A DNA stretch of 64,000 bases, taken from contig CM070572.1 of the NCBI GenBank assembly GCA_036346355.1, forward strand, positions 9,741,001 through 9,805,000, written 5' to 3'. The position numbers and the translations under genes are program-made. The DNA is from Rhipidocladum racemiflorum. Taxonomy: Eukaryota > Streptophyta > Magnoliopsida > Poales > Poaceae. Numbering within the stretch: the first letter of the stretch is position 1; each line of letters starts with the position of its first letter. This document shows positions 24,962-36,100 of this stretch, piece by piece. Under the pieces are notes generated by a model that saw nothing but the letters and a program-made list of their open reading frames with translations, did not search any database and was not told where the DNA came from.

Positions 24962-25193
24962 GGCCCTGTTTGGCAGAGCTCCAGATTCCAGCTCTACCTC
25001 AGAGCTGAAACTTGTAGACTGAAATAAAGTGACTTCGGTTTATAATTTTATTCTAAAATGCAAATAAGATGACCCACTTAAAACACTTTTAATATACACA
25101 CAGCTCCAGCTCCACGAATTTGGTGAAGCTAGGAATACCTAGCTCCACCATCTCCAAGAATTTGGTGGAGCTGGAGCTCTACCAAACACCCCT
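24962..25193. repeat. Tourist-like MITE
   Basis: Termini are GGCCCTGTTTGGCAGAGCTC and, from the other side, AGGGGTGTTTGGTAGAGCTC, flanked by TTA on both sides (24959-24961 and 25194-25196). The subterminal part is rich in inverted copies of GGAGCTGGAGCT. It is non-coding, 232 bp. Confidence 0.8.
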
Positions 25194-25196
25194 TTA

Positions 25197-26723
25197 CTGT
25201 CGAACCCTTGCTCTGGTATAAAGTACTACCCCTCCCCTTCCTCTTAGATTCTCTACTGAGTTGCTTTACTAGGGGATTCAAGTACTAAAGGTAATGGTTA
25301 GTTTACAAATTGGATTGCTTGAACTAACGATTTGCATAATATGGTCAATGATGATTCATACTAGTTGGTTGGCAATAGCGGTGTCATGGCGATACCTGTA
25401 GTTTTTGTCGCACGTCGGGGAGTGAGATAATACCGCAAGGACGTACGATGCTGTTTATTTGCAACCACTAATTGAGACCACGACTCTAGCTATCGATTTT
25501 ATTCTCTCTACTTTGAGTTTGCTATTATTATCTCTATGTCAATGTTCTATGTGGATGCTACTGCTATGGTTGTTTGGGTTTACCTGCGATGTGGTGCTGA
25601 AATGGGAGAGATGAATAAATGATGTGGTGGTGCTGGTGATAAGGATGTAGAGGTGCTGCCCTCCCTTGCCCTTGCTCCCTTGGCCTGGTAGCCTTCTGGT
25701 TCCTCCTTGCTTCCTGATGGTCCTCTTGCTTGAGTTCCTTGTTGTTGCTAAGTGTGGGCTTCGTGTTGGCTTTCTTGACTTCTTGCTTACTTCTTGGTCA
25801 TATGCCTGGTGGCTTGTATTGTGTGATGATGTTCCTGGAAGTTGGCTTCTTTGGGGGCTTTACTCCTAAGGCTTGTACTGGGGGCTTGGCTTCTACTGGG
25901 GTTTGCTTTGGCTGGGTTGCTCTATCCTATTGCATAGTAACTCATGCATATCCTTTACCATCGTGGGGCTTTATCATTTTACTGCGAAAAGTTACTTTTC
26001 TACCGCGCGATGTTATCAATATTCACGTCTACGGATAAATGCACATGTTTGTATAATTGCCGAATGATGAACCTAATTTCGTGAGAGGTGCCGATTTGGC
26101 CTCGGACGAATATGGTATATCAGTGCATGATACAAAGTCATATATGTCTGACGGCAATTCTAATTCTTAATTCATTTACTTAATTTAATGTGTTACTTTT
26201 ATTCTTATTCTTATGTGCATGCAATTGAATATGTAGATCTACAAATGAAGATTCGAAGAGCACGGCTGCTTGAATTTAAAATTTTTGCAATTGTTGTTTG
26301 AGAGATGTAACAAGTATTTATACACTTTTGTGATCTGGAATGTAATTTGATTTATTAAACCATGTGTTTAATTCTGATGTACAAATTGTAATAATTAAGG
26401 TGTATGATTAATTCCTTGTTGATTAATTTTAATTATGCTCCGCATTCAATTTAATGACCTCATTTGGGATTAATTGTTTACGTAATTCGCGATCTGAAAT
26501 GTAATGAATCATTGACTTTAGCAATTTATTTCATTATATTTAACCTGTAATAATTAAATTATGTAGTTCGATTTCATTAATTGGTTTAATTAAGCATGTT
26601 ATTTTAATTTAATTAGTTCTTATGCATAGGTAATTGCTAGAGTTATTTGAGATGCTTCCATGAATTGTTCTTAAATTATGTTCTTTTATTGTTACCAATT
26701 TGAAACGCCATTCTGTTCCACAG
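25197..26723. other. Remainder of the PYD1 intron, no gene recognised
   Basis: Mixed-composition DNA, becoming very AT-rich after 26150. Short overlapping open frames show no recognisable domain. The last bases (TTCTGTTCCACAG) are a good splice acceptor in front of the next PYD1 exon. Confidence 0.45.
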
Positions 26724-27208
26724 GTATTCGACACCTGGAGGCTATTCTGCCAGAGCTGTGCACCCTATAGCTGTCGCAAAAGTCTATGCAGATAGCAAGG
26801 ATGATGGAAGAAGAGTTCGCTGATGGACAATCACTCTCTGCTATTGGTGATGTTGAGACCGGTAATGCTGAAGTGCTGAGCTTATTCTGCTTGGCGCAGA
26901 TACAGTACAGGTGAGCTCTTAAAAATAATATCTGTGGGGCCAATGTGGCCCTGACCTTTTATTGTGCACATTCATATGTGAGCTTCTTACACAGGGTTGA
27001 TCTTGAGTTGTATTGTAGATCTTTCTTAGACATCATTTTCGCAGTTATGTCTTACATATCTTAGAATGGTCTAACCAAGATTTGGCTGTTCATTACAGGT
27101 ATGGACAGGCATAATGATGCATGGTTATGGCCTTGTCAAGAAGCTTTGTGCAGAGTTGTAGGATTTTATGAGAGAGCACAACTTCACATCAATTGAAGAT
27201 TTCTGAGG
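26724..27208 (+). pseudogene. PYD1: PYD1 pseudogene, 3' part (two exons)
   Basis: Exon 5 (26724-26910) reads YSTPGGYSARAVHPIAVAKV, then needs a 1-base shift near 26787 to continue as MQIARMMEEEFADGQSLSAI, and ends in LILLGADTVQ. Exon 6 (27099-27208) reads GIMMHGYGLVKKLCAEL, a stop at 27159-27161 where the family has Gln, then DFMREHNFTSIEDF and a second stop at 27204-27206 where Arg is expected. The conserved Cys of the VCTG motif is Trp. A final exon (GHSLQYF and following) was not found up to 28080. It continues 7512-9981, with 16.7 kb of inserted or intronic DNA between. Confidence 0.88.
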
Positions 27209-27624
27209 GTATGTAACCATACCCCTATCTTTAGAGTTGATAATCAAAAGTTTACTTCTTTGCCCAAAACTTCTAAGCGCGATTTTGTTGCTGAAGTATA
27301 AGTAAACTCTACTACCATTGTTAGCAATAAGGTGAAGGTAATCATTAAAAGAAGACTTATATGTCTGTTAGCGAGATAACCATTGTTAGCTATTGCCTCC
27401 ATCTGCACTTTATGCCTTCTATGGACAATCAATCCTTCCCGGGGGGCCTGCTTTGCACGCCTGACCCTACTATGAATCAATGATGCAGAATAAAGTCTTG
27501 TGCATCGTGCGATGATTAATTCTTTGTCACCTTGACTGTTCGGCCCTATTTTACTCTGTTGTCGGAAGGAAATTTTTCTGAAGTATGAGTGGTTCTGTCC
27601 CACATATCTGGCCGCTTATAGAAC

Positions 27625-27733
27625 GAGAAATTTTACGGTGGATTATACTTGTAGTATAAAATGTGTAGTAGAAATCATATCTAGTTAAGGGTGTTTCTAC
27701 TACTCTACTACCAGGTGTACCGTAAAAGAGCTC
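27625..27733. repeat. Small hAT-like MITE, TTTTACGGT family, copy 1
   Basis: The 15-bp ends are GAGAAATTTTACGGT and, inverted, GAGCTCTTTTACGGT, flanked by TATAGAAC (27617-27624) and TATAGAAA (27734-27741), an 8-bp TSD with one mismatch. It is 109 bp and non-coding. Confidence 0.72.
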
Positions 27734-27741
27734 TATAGAAA

Positions 27742-28315
27742 ACACCTGAGCCGCCTCTTTTATGGTGACAAACGCATAACGTTGGTTTTCCATTTTCTGT
27801 TGCTGAGCTGCTGATGTGGCTGATTGCCCTTTGAAACCTAATCACTAAAAACACACCGGAAACGTTTGCTTCATCATGTTCAATAAAGTATACCCAATTC
27901 CTTTCACCATGTACACTTCTTGTCCGTTCATGGCATACTGAGCGTATATATAATCATAATCTGTACGTGAATCTGAACGTAGAGTCTCATTCAAGCTAGA
28001 CCAGGTCATGAGTTCATAAGTCGTTTTCAGCATTTGATTGTTGGTAACCAGCAACCGGACACATATGTTTCGTCATGTGAACATAATTAGCAGCACTGAG
28101 CTTGGGAATATCTGGACTTGACCTGGTAAAGCTTCGAGACTTGAAGTCCAGCGTCGGAGTCTCCGGACTGTGTATCAGAGTGAAGTGTGGGAAGAGATGG
28201 CCTCAGCACAGGTCATATTCAGCCGTACAGGTCTTCAACAAATGATACGGACTTTGTCCGATTTCACGCGTGCTGTTTCGGCCAAGCCGTGCCATGTACT
28301 GTTCATTAGTACTGT
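27742..28315. other. No gene recognised
   Basis: The - strand has an open frame of 69 codons (28054-27845) without recognisable motif. The rest shows nothing. Confidence 0.4.
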
Positions 28316-28323
28316 GTGGTCCC

Positions 28324-28526
28324 CGAGGTTCAGAATTTTGTTTCGATAGAAATCTCGGAGGTGGCCGAAATCCAAAATCTCGGTGAGATCTTGGAAATTC
28401 AAACAAAATCGGGATGAAATCTAAAAAACAATTTTCAAATTCTTTTTTTTTTCAACCGGGAAATCTGAGATTTCGATCGAAATCACCGAGATTTCTGTCA
28501 ATTTGTTTTGACCGGGAAAGAACTTG
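28324..28526. repeat. hAT-like MITE, CAGGGTTCA family, copy 2 (inserted in a Copia gag)
   Basis: The interior is built from GAAATCTCGG and GAAATTTCGG-like motifs. The left end is CGAGGTTCAGAATTTTG; the right end, inverted, starts CAAGTTC. Flanks GTGGTCCC and GTGGACCA share 6 of 8 bases. Limits are approximate. The Copia gag frame on the - strand runs straight into it and degenerates. Confidence 0.5.
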
Positions 28527-29504
28527 GTGGACCACTTTGCGGTTGATGAAGCTCTTCTTCTTTCTATCACTTGAAGGGAACTTCTTCTTCTCTTTTCCGG
28601 TGTCCTTCTCCTCCCATGATACTTTACCTGTAAGTTTAGGACAATTTGTGCGAATATAGTTGAGGTCATCACACTCATAGCATCTTGGAGGGTCACCACC
28701 ACCTCTCTTTCTCATTCTCACATTTTGCAAAGTTTTGTTAAAGCGAGAAGAGAGTAATGCCAAGTCCTCTTCTGGGAATTGCTTAATCTGTTCATCGGTT
28801 AATGAAGATAAGAAAGATAGAGCAAAACTTGAAGAAGCATTACTATGAGACATGCTAGATTGGAAGGTTAAAGCAATTGATTTATGATCATTTTTCCTAG
28901 CAAGAACATCCAATTTATGAGTTTTCAGCTTAGAATAAAGAACATCTAATGTAAGTGTACTCATGACAGTTGATTTTCTAATAGATGTTACTTTCATCTC
29001 CCAAATTGATATATCTAAAGCACGTAGATATATCTAATTGTCGAGCATTTGCAACATCAGTGTAGCTAACTCCAACAGCATGTAGATTGCTAAGAATTTT
29101 ATTAAAGCGTGCAAAAAAAAGTCATCTACAGACTCACCAGGTTTCACCTCAAACCGCATGTATTTCTTTTTATAAATATCTTGGCGAACCTCTTTGACAG
29201 TGTTAGAATCCTCATGGTAATCACAAAGAGATTTTCATACCTCATATGCGGATCGAAGATGAACCACTCGATCAAAATCGTTGCGTCACATGCCTTGGAT
29301 GATCAAGTTGCACGCCCTGCTGTTTGCTTCAACATGTGCGCGATTGGCGTCATTGTCGTTGTCGTTCTCAGGGACTTTGTACGGCTTGTAAACCTTCTCT
29401 CAAATTGTGAAGCTCTGCGCTTGGATGAATGCCTCCATCTTTGCTTTCCAAAACTGAAAATCAACACCATCGAAAACACAAGGTTTTGTCGTATACTTAT
29501 CCAT
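28527..29504 (-). pseudogene. Ty1/Copia gag (nonsense-mutated, truncated)
   Basis: From the ATG at 29502-29504 the - strand reads MDKYTTKPCVFDGVDFQFWK, hits an in-frame TGA where Trp is expected (FTI-stop-EKV), and goes on through PGESVDDFFARFNKILSNL (a UBN2-type gag segment) in shifted frames. The 28997-28452 frame contains SLTDEQIKQFPEEDLALLSS and a zinc knuckle CYECDDLNYIRTNC in which the usual His is Tyr. The rest of gag-pol is missing beyond the MITE at 28526, so this is the 5' part of an element only. Confidence 0.85.
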
Positions 29505-29549
29505 TGCTATGATTTCTAATCACCGGTTAAGATTAATTAGAAAAACCTT

Positions 29550-29561
29550 GCTCTGATACTA
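29550..29561 (-). promoter_or_regulatory. Primer-binding site of the Copia element (initiator Met tRNA)
   Basis: The - strand reads TAGTATCAGAGC, one base different from the standard plant PBS TGGTATCAGAGC, and stands two bases after the LTR end and about 45 bp before the gag ATG. Confidence 0.85.
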
Positions 29562-29563
29562 CT

Positions 29564-31430
29564 TGTAGGATCAAAAAGATGAATATAGCAATCAGAGGGA
29601 GGTGAATGATTGCACGGAAGCTAAAATCAAATTTTTGATCTACTAAAAGTTCACCCCAATTCGGAATCAAATAATTGCTTCGGATCAAGCAAAAACAGAT
29701 TGACAAATGTTCGGTAAAACGTGAGTTCTTGGAGATCCAACCGTTGGATTGATACGAGATTTCAACACAAGAAACTCGACTCCAATATGAATCTAACAGA
29801 AAAAGAACCAGCTCGATCGGACTTATGAATCAAAAGTTATGAACCTCGCAAGCATGCTATGACAGAATATGACGAGAATTGATCTAACATCAATTTCGTG
29901 ATTAAGCCAAATCTTCGAAAGATAAACCAACTAAACTTTGAGGAACTCTAAATCAAAATCCTAGAAAGGTTTTGGATAGATCAAATCAAGACGAAACTCA
30001 AAGAATCACAGTAGACAAAGAACCAATCTAGAACAAGAATAAACGAGCAAACAAAAACTCAAAACAAAGAATACTATAGCAACGCGTGCACTGTAGCTTC
30101 GAGATTACTGTAGCACGCAGAGGATCTGAAAGGAATTGATTTTTATTTCTTTTTATCTAAAATACTCTCATCAAAAGAGTTCAAACCCTAAAAGCCTAAC
30201 TCTGGCTCTACGCTTCTCCACCTATTACGCTCAATTGCTCTACATAAACAAGAGACACCTCCCTCTATTTATATTGAGCAAACACAAGGAATCCGAATAC
30301 AATTTCCACTCCAAGCATGGAAGGAATTTGTATTCAACACAACTCCACTTGGTCCAACCTGGGCGAATCTAACTCTTGCACGCGTACGGCCACCCTACCG
30401 TACTCACGTGATTAACAAGCCTCCATGTGCACTGTTCTTTAGTCCGAACGTCCCGCATGATATCCTTGACCACCAAGACCTCGATTCCTCCGGAACCTAG
30501 TCTCGAACCTCAGTTCCTTCATGAACCTAGTTTCGTCCCGCATCGACCACGTTCGCCCTCGAGCAACACCTGCACATGAACAATCCACACAACGATTCCG
30601 AGCACAAGTCCACGACTTGACTTAACATTAGTCCATGCAACTACTCACACGAGCATTGCATAAAATCAAAACAAGCATTATGAAATCCACACGAATTTCA
30701 TAATCACAAAATCGAACCAAAACCAATTTGATTCAAACACAAGAAGTTAACACTAAAAAATCACATTCACGCCGGACCAAAATATCAATTCGGCACACAC
30801 AATGAATCAACCTTCAAAAAGCTGTTCATGCCGGACAAAAAAACTTTGGTCCGGCGTCACTAACGACGGACCAAAAAATTGGTCCGGCATACACGTCGAA
30901 CTCTCGGTTACTCGAGAAACTTGGTCCGGCGCATTTGTCTCAAATTCACATTCACGGGGGACCAGAAACTTTGGTTTGGCGTATACACGAGATCAACTCC
31001 TGAAAATGCCATTCACGACGGACCAATGTTTTTGGTCCGGCATACACGTCGAACTCTCGGTTACTCGAGAAACTTGGTCCGGCGCATTTGTCTCAAATTC
31101 ACATTCACGGCGGACCAGAAACTTTGGTTCGGCGTATACACGAGATCAACTCCTGAAAATGCCATTCACGACGGACCGAAAACATTGGTCCGGCGTACAC
31201 ATAAAAATACTTCTATTTTGGTCCGGCGTACATGTGAAACTCTCTGTCACTCAGCTCACTTGGTCCGGTGCAAAACTCTAATTTGCACGTTCACGGAGGA
31301 CTGAAGAAATTTTGTCCGGCGTACATACGAAAACACACATCAAAAACGCCGTTCATGACGGACCAAAAGATTTGGTCCGGCGTACATATAAAACTTACTG
31401 TTTCTTGACAATTTGGTCTGGCGTAAAGCG
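29564..31430 (-). mobile_element. 5' LTR of the Copia element (far limit uncertain)
   Basis: On the + strand the LTR begins TGTAGGATC at 29564, so on the element's own strand it ends GATCCTACA directly before the PBS. The outer limit could not be fixed because no second LTR is present; 31430 is the end of the internal hairpin array and is a minimum. Frames across 30802-31304 are translations of that array and not genes. Confidence 0.6.
30766..31425. repeat. Hairpin array inside the Copia LTR
   Basis: CGGACCAAA and its complement TTTGGTCCG alternate about every 25-80 bp, giving stem-loops with 3-8 nt loops; at about 31357-31380 the arms are perfect (CGGACCAAA, AGA, TTTGGTCCG). A higher-order unit of 153 bp repeats, with GGTCCGGC at 30881, 31034 and 31187. 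At least eight stem-loops can be counted. Confidence 0.88.
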
Positions 31431-31439
31431 GAAGGTCTC

Positions 31440-32022
31440 TGTATCTTGAAGGCATTTAACCATGCCATCACAAGCATATCAAATGATCAAATTGAACAAA
31501 ACAAGCACAAGCACATTTTGCAAAATCAATTCTAAACCAATTTTTCAGCGCATGATTTTACACAGCCCATTACATCTGACAACAAAAAATCAATTAGTGT
31601 TCATCAATAGAACGTATGAATATCCAAATTATATATATCGTGAAGAACGGATAAGCCCCGTACCAGCAAATCTCCTCTGCACCTGCCGTTTGGTCTAGAA
31701 GAACCGTACCACTGTACTGTGGTACCACTTTGTTGCGTAACAGACACGCTGCAATTGCGACTTGCGAGTGGCGCGTAGTATGGACCTCTTCCGTCGGAGG
31801 GGATTGAATTCCTCCGATCAGGCAAAGTTCACATCCAAATAGGATGTGATTTCTCCTAAGGGATTTGGGCACGAGGTGAGTTTTCTGCATGCTATGCTGC
31901 GACTGCGACTGAGCACATTGACATAGATGCTTAACCTAAATCCGGTACCAATTGTGCGTTGTCCAAAAGGTACGCTCTGGAAAATATGAACTCCCCAAAA
32001 TCGATTACATAATCTTGATTAA
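31440..32022. other. No gene recognised
   Basis: AT-rich DNA with short overlapping open frames on both strands; nothing recognisable. The Copia LTR may extend into it. Confidence 0.4.
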
Positions 32023-32364
32023 GGGTCTGTTTGGATCCATTAGCAGTTATTAGTTAGCTGGCTAATAGTTTCTAGTTAGTATTATCTAGCTAGCTATTAG
32101 CTGGAGGGTGTTTGAATCCACCAGCTAATATGTGAGTAATATATGTTTAGATTGATCAATTATCCAGAATATCCCTGCTTTTTATTAGACGCAAATGGTA
32201 TTTTGGTTAAATGCCACCTATTAGTTGGGTTTAGCTAGTTAATGAGATAACCATTAGCTGGGTGCCCAGCTAATAGTTAGCTGATCTATTAGCTGGCTAT
32301 GTTTGGATCCACTCCAACTAATTTTTAGCAGCTAGATGTTAGCTGCATGGATCCAAACAGACCT
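32023..32364. repeat. Tourist-like MITE
   Basis: Ends GGGTCTGTTTGGATCCAT and, inverted, AGGTCTGTTTGGATCCAT; TAA on both sides (32020-32022 and 32365-32367). The inside is rich in inverted TAGCTGGCTAATAG-like motifs, so the single strand can fold along its length. Non-coding, 342 bp. Confidence 0.88.
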
Positions 32365-32499
32365 TAAAACTAGCTGATCTATCATTTCCGAACATAAACG
32401 GAAAATCCTCCTTTTGTCACATTAGGGCAGGTGGTTTTGGAGCGCCGACGAACAATGGCTAAACAAAATAAATTGCCCTAAAGCAAATACTGGTACTAA

Positions 32500-32709
32500 G
32501 GTCCTGTTTAGCAACTTAGAACCGTGTCGTTTCTACTAGATTCTGGAAGAAACCCAATCAAACGGGCTAAACCTTGGAACGATTCTCCACGGATCGTTTT
32601 TTCTTTTTCCACTCTGTGGCCGAATCAGTCTCAACCCCGTTCCACCCGATTCACATAATCCTACCTGAAACGTTTCTACAAGAATCTAGAACCGTACCAA
32701 ACAGGACCC
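32500..32709. repeat. Tourist-like MITE, second family
   Basis: Ends GGTCCTGTTTAGCAACTTAG and, inverted, GGGTCCTGTTTGGTACGG, with further inverted similarity (TAGAACCGT, GAATCTAGAA). Flanks are TAA and CAA, so the TSD is imperfect. It lies 400 bp upstream of the MACPF start codon. Confidence 0.7.
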
Positions 32710-33108
32710 AAATACTAACCACTCTGGTCAACCTTTACCCCCTTCGTAAACCCCCCAAAAAAAAAACTTCGCTAGTTCTCACTAGCACAAAGTCCTCGCA
32801 CCCATTTCTCTGTGCATATACATGTACATATACATATACACACACCTCAAGCACTAGGCTTGTTTCAACTAAAAAAAGAAGTGAGAATCATTCTTGTTTG
32901 ATTGGAGAGAGGAAGTGACATATCTTAGTTTCACACCGAGAACAAAATCCTTGACCTCCTTACGGCTGTTAGCGGCTAGCCCAACACCTATATGTTTCAG
33001 CCTCTTGCACAACTTCTTGGCACAAGCGATGGCATGTATAGTCAACTAGCTACCTAACTACCGAGAAGACATGGCTGCGGCGTAGGAGAGCTGAGAGGAG
33101 ATCGCTCA

Positions 33109-36100
33109 ATGGCTGTCGCGGCGGCCGAGAAGGCGGTGAGGTGCCTCGGCCGGGGCTTCGACATGACGTGCGACCTGAGGCTCAAGTACTGCAAGGACGC
33201 CGGGGGTTGCATGGTGGCCAGGAGCGGCGAGACGGCGCCGGTCGCTGTGCCGGGGATCGGGGTGGTTCGCGACGTGCCCGTCGACGTCAACTGCGACAAG
33301 GGCGACCGCGTCCGGTTCAAGTCCGACGTGCTCGAGTTCAACAAGGTTTGCACTTCGAAGAACCAGGACACCCTCCGTGACATGCATGTGTCCGATCTGA
33401 TTATTTGTTCTATTGGAGTTTCTCTTCTTTCTTTCTTTGTTCAGAAGATTTGAGTAAAGATGCTAATGAGCAGAATTGACCTAAGCTCATTGTTCGAATC
33501 CAATATTCAAGGAGTGTGCTGTTTAATTAGAGGCGTTTTGATCAATTGGTTAGTTTTGCATAAGAGTTAAGGAGAAACATTATAAGCCAATCTTCATTAT
33601 TCTCATTTATTTCCTTTACGATCAAGAAACTGCTTGGATGGGAAAGTTTACGTTTTTTTTCCCCCAGAATTCAGATGCCAGATTAGTTCATCCGAGTTGG
33701 GAAAGTAACGAAATTAAGAAAATATTAGTGATTGGTAATCAATGGCTGCGAATAGAGCTTTTCCCTCGTTAATTTTTTAGATGTTGACCAGACCTGTTCA
33801 GCTCTACGTGATTCTCACAAACTGAACCAATCATCAACGATATTTTTAAACATTTCCGGGAGATAGAATAAACAAAGAGTGGTGCTTCTATGCTTTGCCT
33901 TCAATACAAGTTGTATAAATCTTAAAGCAAATAAAAGGGTAAATAAACACTATCTACCCTTCATTCATATTTTAATTTTTACACAACCTTTAAAAATAAA
34001 AGCATACAAATACATCTCAATAAACATTCGTCCTAATTTTGGTACCCCGTCGTTTTTCCTCCTAATACAAGTTATACAAATCTTAAAGCAAGCAAAAAGA
34101 TAAATAATCAATATCTACTATTCATTCATGTTTTAATATTTATATAACTTCTAAAAAAGAAAAATATAGAGACACCTCTATAAAGCATATCGAAACAAAG
34201 TAAAAAAAGGTTCAATTGCTTTGGACGAGGTGTTCCTGTTCTTTTTACATTATCCATTCCATTATTTGTGTAAAGTCGTCAAATTTGCCTGTAAAATCAC
34301 ACTCGATCCTTATAAAAACAACAGTACCTCGAATTGTGGCAGTGCTTTGTTTGACTTTGACCTTGGAGATCCGTGGAGTGTATGTAGATCAGTAAACTAA
34401 ACTAAACAAAGCTTCCCCATTAATTCAACCTTCCTGAATGATTCGTTCAAGTATGATCAAAGAAAAATACTAACAAAAGACAGACGCAGATGTCGGAGCT
34501 GTTCAACCAGAGGAGCTCGGTGCAGGGGAAGATTCCGTCGGGGCTGTTCAACGCGTCGTTCGACCTGGAGAGCGGCTCGTGGGCTCAGGACGCGTCCAGC
34601 ACGAAGTGCCTCGCCATGGACGGCTACTTCATCTCCCTCTTCGAACTCCGCCTCGACCGCCGGCCGCTCGCCCTCGCCGACCACGTTCTCGAGGACGTGC
34701 CGGCCTCCTGGGACCCCTCGACCATCGCAAGGTTCGTGCACAAGCATTGTAAGCTCACGAAAGTTACTTGCACATACTGATCGTTCATCCGCTATCAATC
34801 AAAAGCATGTCAACGAAATCACAAGAACAAAAACGAAATCACACATAAAGTAGAGGCAAAGAACGGAAGCACACATACAGTAGAGGCAAAGTTATCTCTT
34901 TATTAGAATGAATTTTTCTGTATATAGGGGTGTCCAATGTATAGTGAAGCCAACTAACAGATAATTGCCCACCAATAGGTATAGTCATTCCATACTTGAC
35001 CGGGATTCTATCTTATATTATAACACTTCTCCTTGAGTGAATACCCCGTAATGTACATGTCTCATTAAAAACTCCTCCTAAAAACCAAGTGGGAAAAAGG
35101 AGATAAAGAAAATAGTACATTGCACTCGCACTCCATGTTACACTAGTTGTCTCATTAAAAATCTTCATGTGAGAAAATATGAGGAAAACTCACTAAGGTA
35201 AAAAGAGAACAACTTATAATATTATAAAGTATGATCTTTAAGATCATATAAAGGGTTATGGTTCATGACTTTACTCCTCTTGAACTTTGCATATCTCCAA
35301 GTCATCTCATTCCAATGCCATTAACATTTCATTATAGCAAATTTATTGCAAATGCAATATCAGGCCTTATGAAATTTGCAAGATACATAAGTATGGGACT
35401 TCAGGTCCAAAGACTTTCTCACTTTTCATTATTGGTCTGAAAAGGGTATTTATCCGCTTTAAGAAATCTTACGACCATAGAGGTCTTTAAAGAATGAGAT
35501 TTATCCATACTAAATCTTTCAAATACCTTCTTGTGGGCACGTATGAGGTCGGGGAGCTGGTCGGTCGCGGCGGATAGAATCTAGGTGAGGGCGTGGAACG
35601 CCGGGAAGCAGTGGCGGAAACCCTTCTAGCAATCGGCCCAGAGGAAAAAGGGGAGGGCGAGCAGTGGAGGCAGGAGCGGGCAAGAGCTAAGGACCTCGGC
35701 GATGAGCATGGGTGGCATGCGGCGGAACTTGGAGAGGTCGGTCACGATAGGTGGGTCCCAGCGCTAGTGGTGGCGGAGGGCGTCAAGGAGGAACCATGCG
35801 AGCGGGGAGAGGCGGCGGGAGGAGACTGGGCTTGACGACAACGACGGCGAGAGCTGCTAGCACTGCTGCTTAATGACGCTGCTATACTTACTTGCTGCCG
35901 CTGCTCTGCTTGCTACTTCTTCTTGCTGCTGATACTACTTTTTCTTCATCGTCTAATCACAGTCTAGACGGCCGCCTTTCTGAGCGGCAATGACTGACCG
36001 AGTGAGTGAAGATTTGGCCCTGCTGCGAGTTCTTCAATTGCACGCGCCTACGATCATGAATTTTTTTCTTCTTGAGACGCTTATGAGTTTATGATCATGA

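Noticed and set aside
9990..26720. A single outer LTR element hosting the Tat insertion
   Set aside because: DNA at 9990 looks like an LTR start (TGTTGTGGCGACC) but no second copy was found up to 26720.
27845..28054. 69-codon - strand frame, not low-complexity
   Set aside because: I could not match it to any family and no splice or promoter context supports a gene.
30802..31304. Long + strand open frames with repeated peptide blocks
   Set aside because: They are translations of the hairpin array in the Copia LTR; two frames are open at once over the same DNA repeat.
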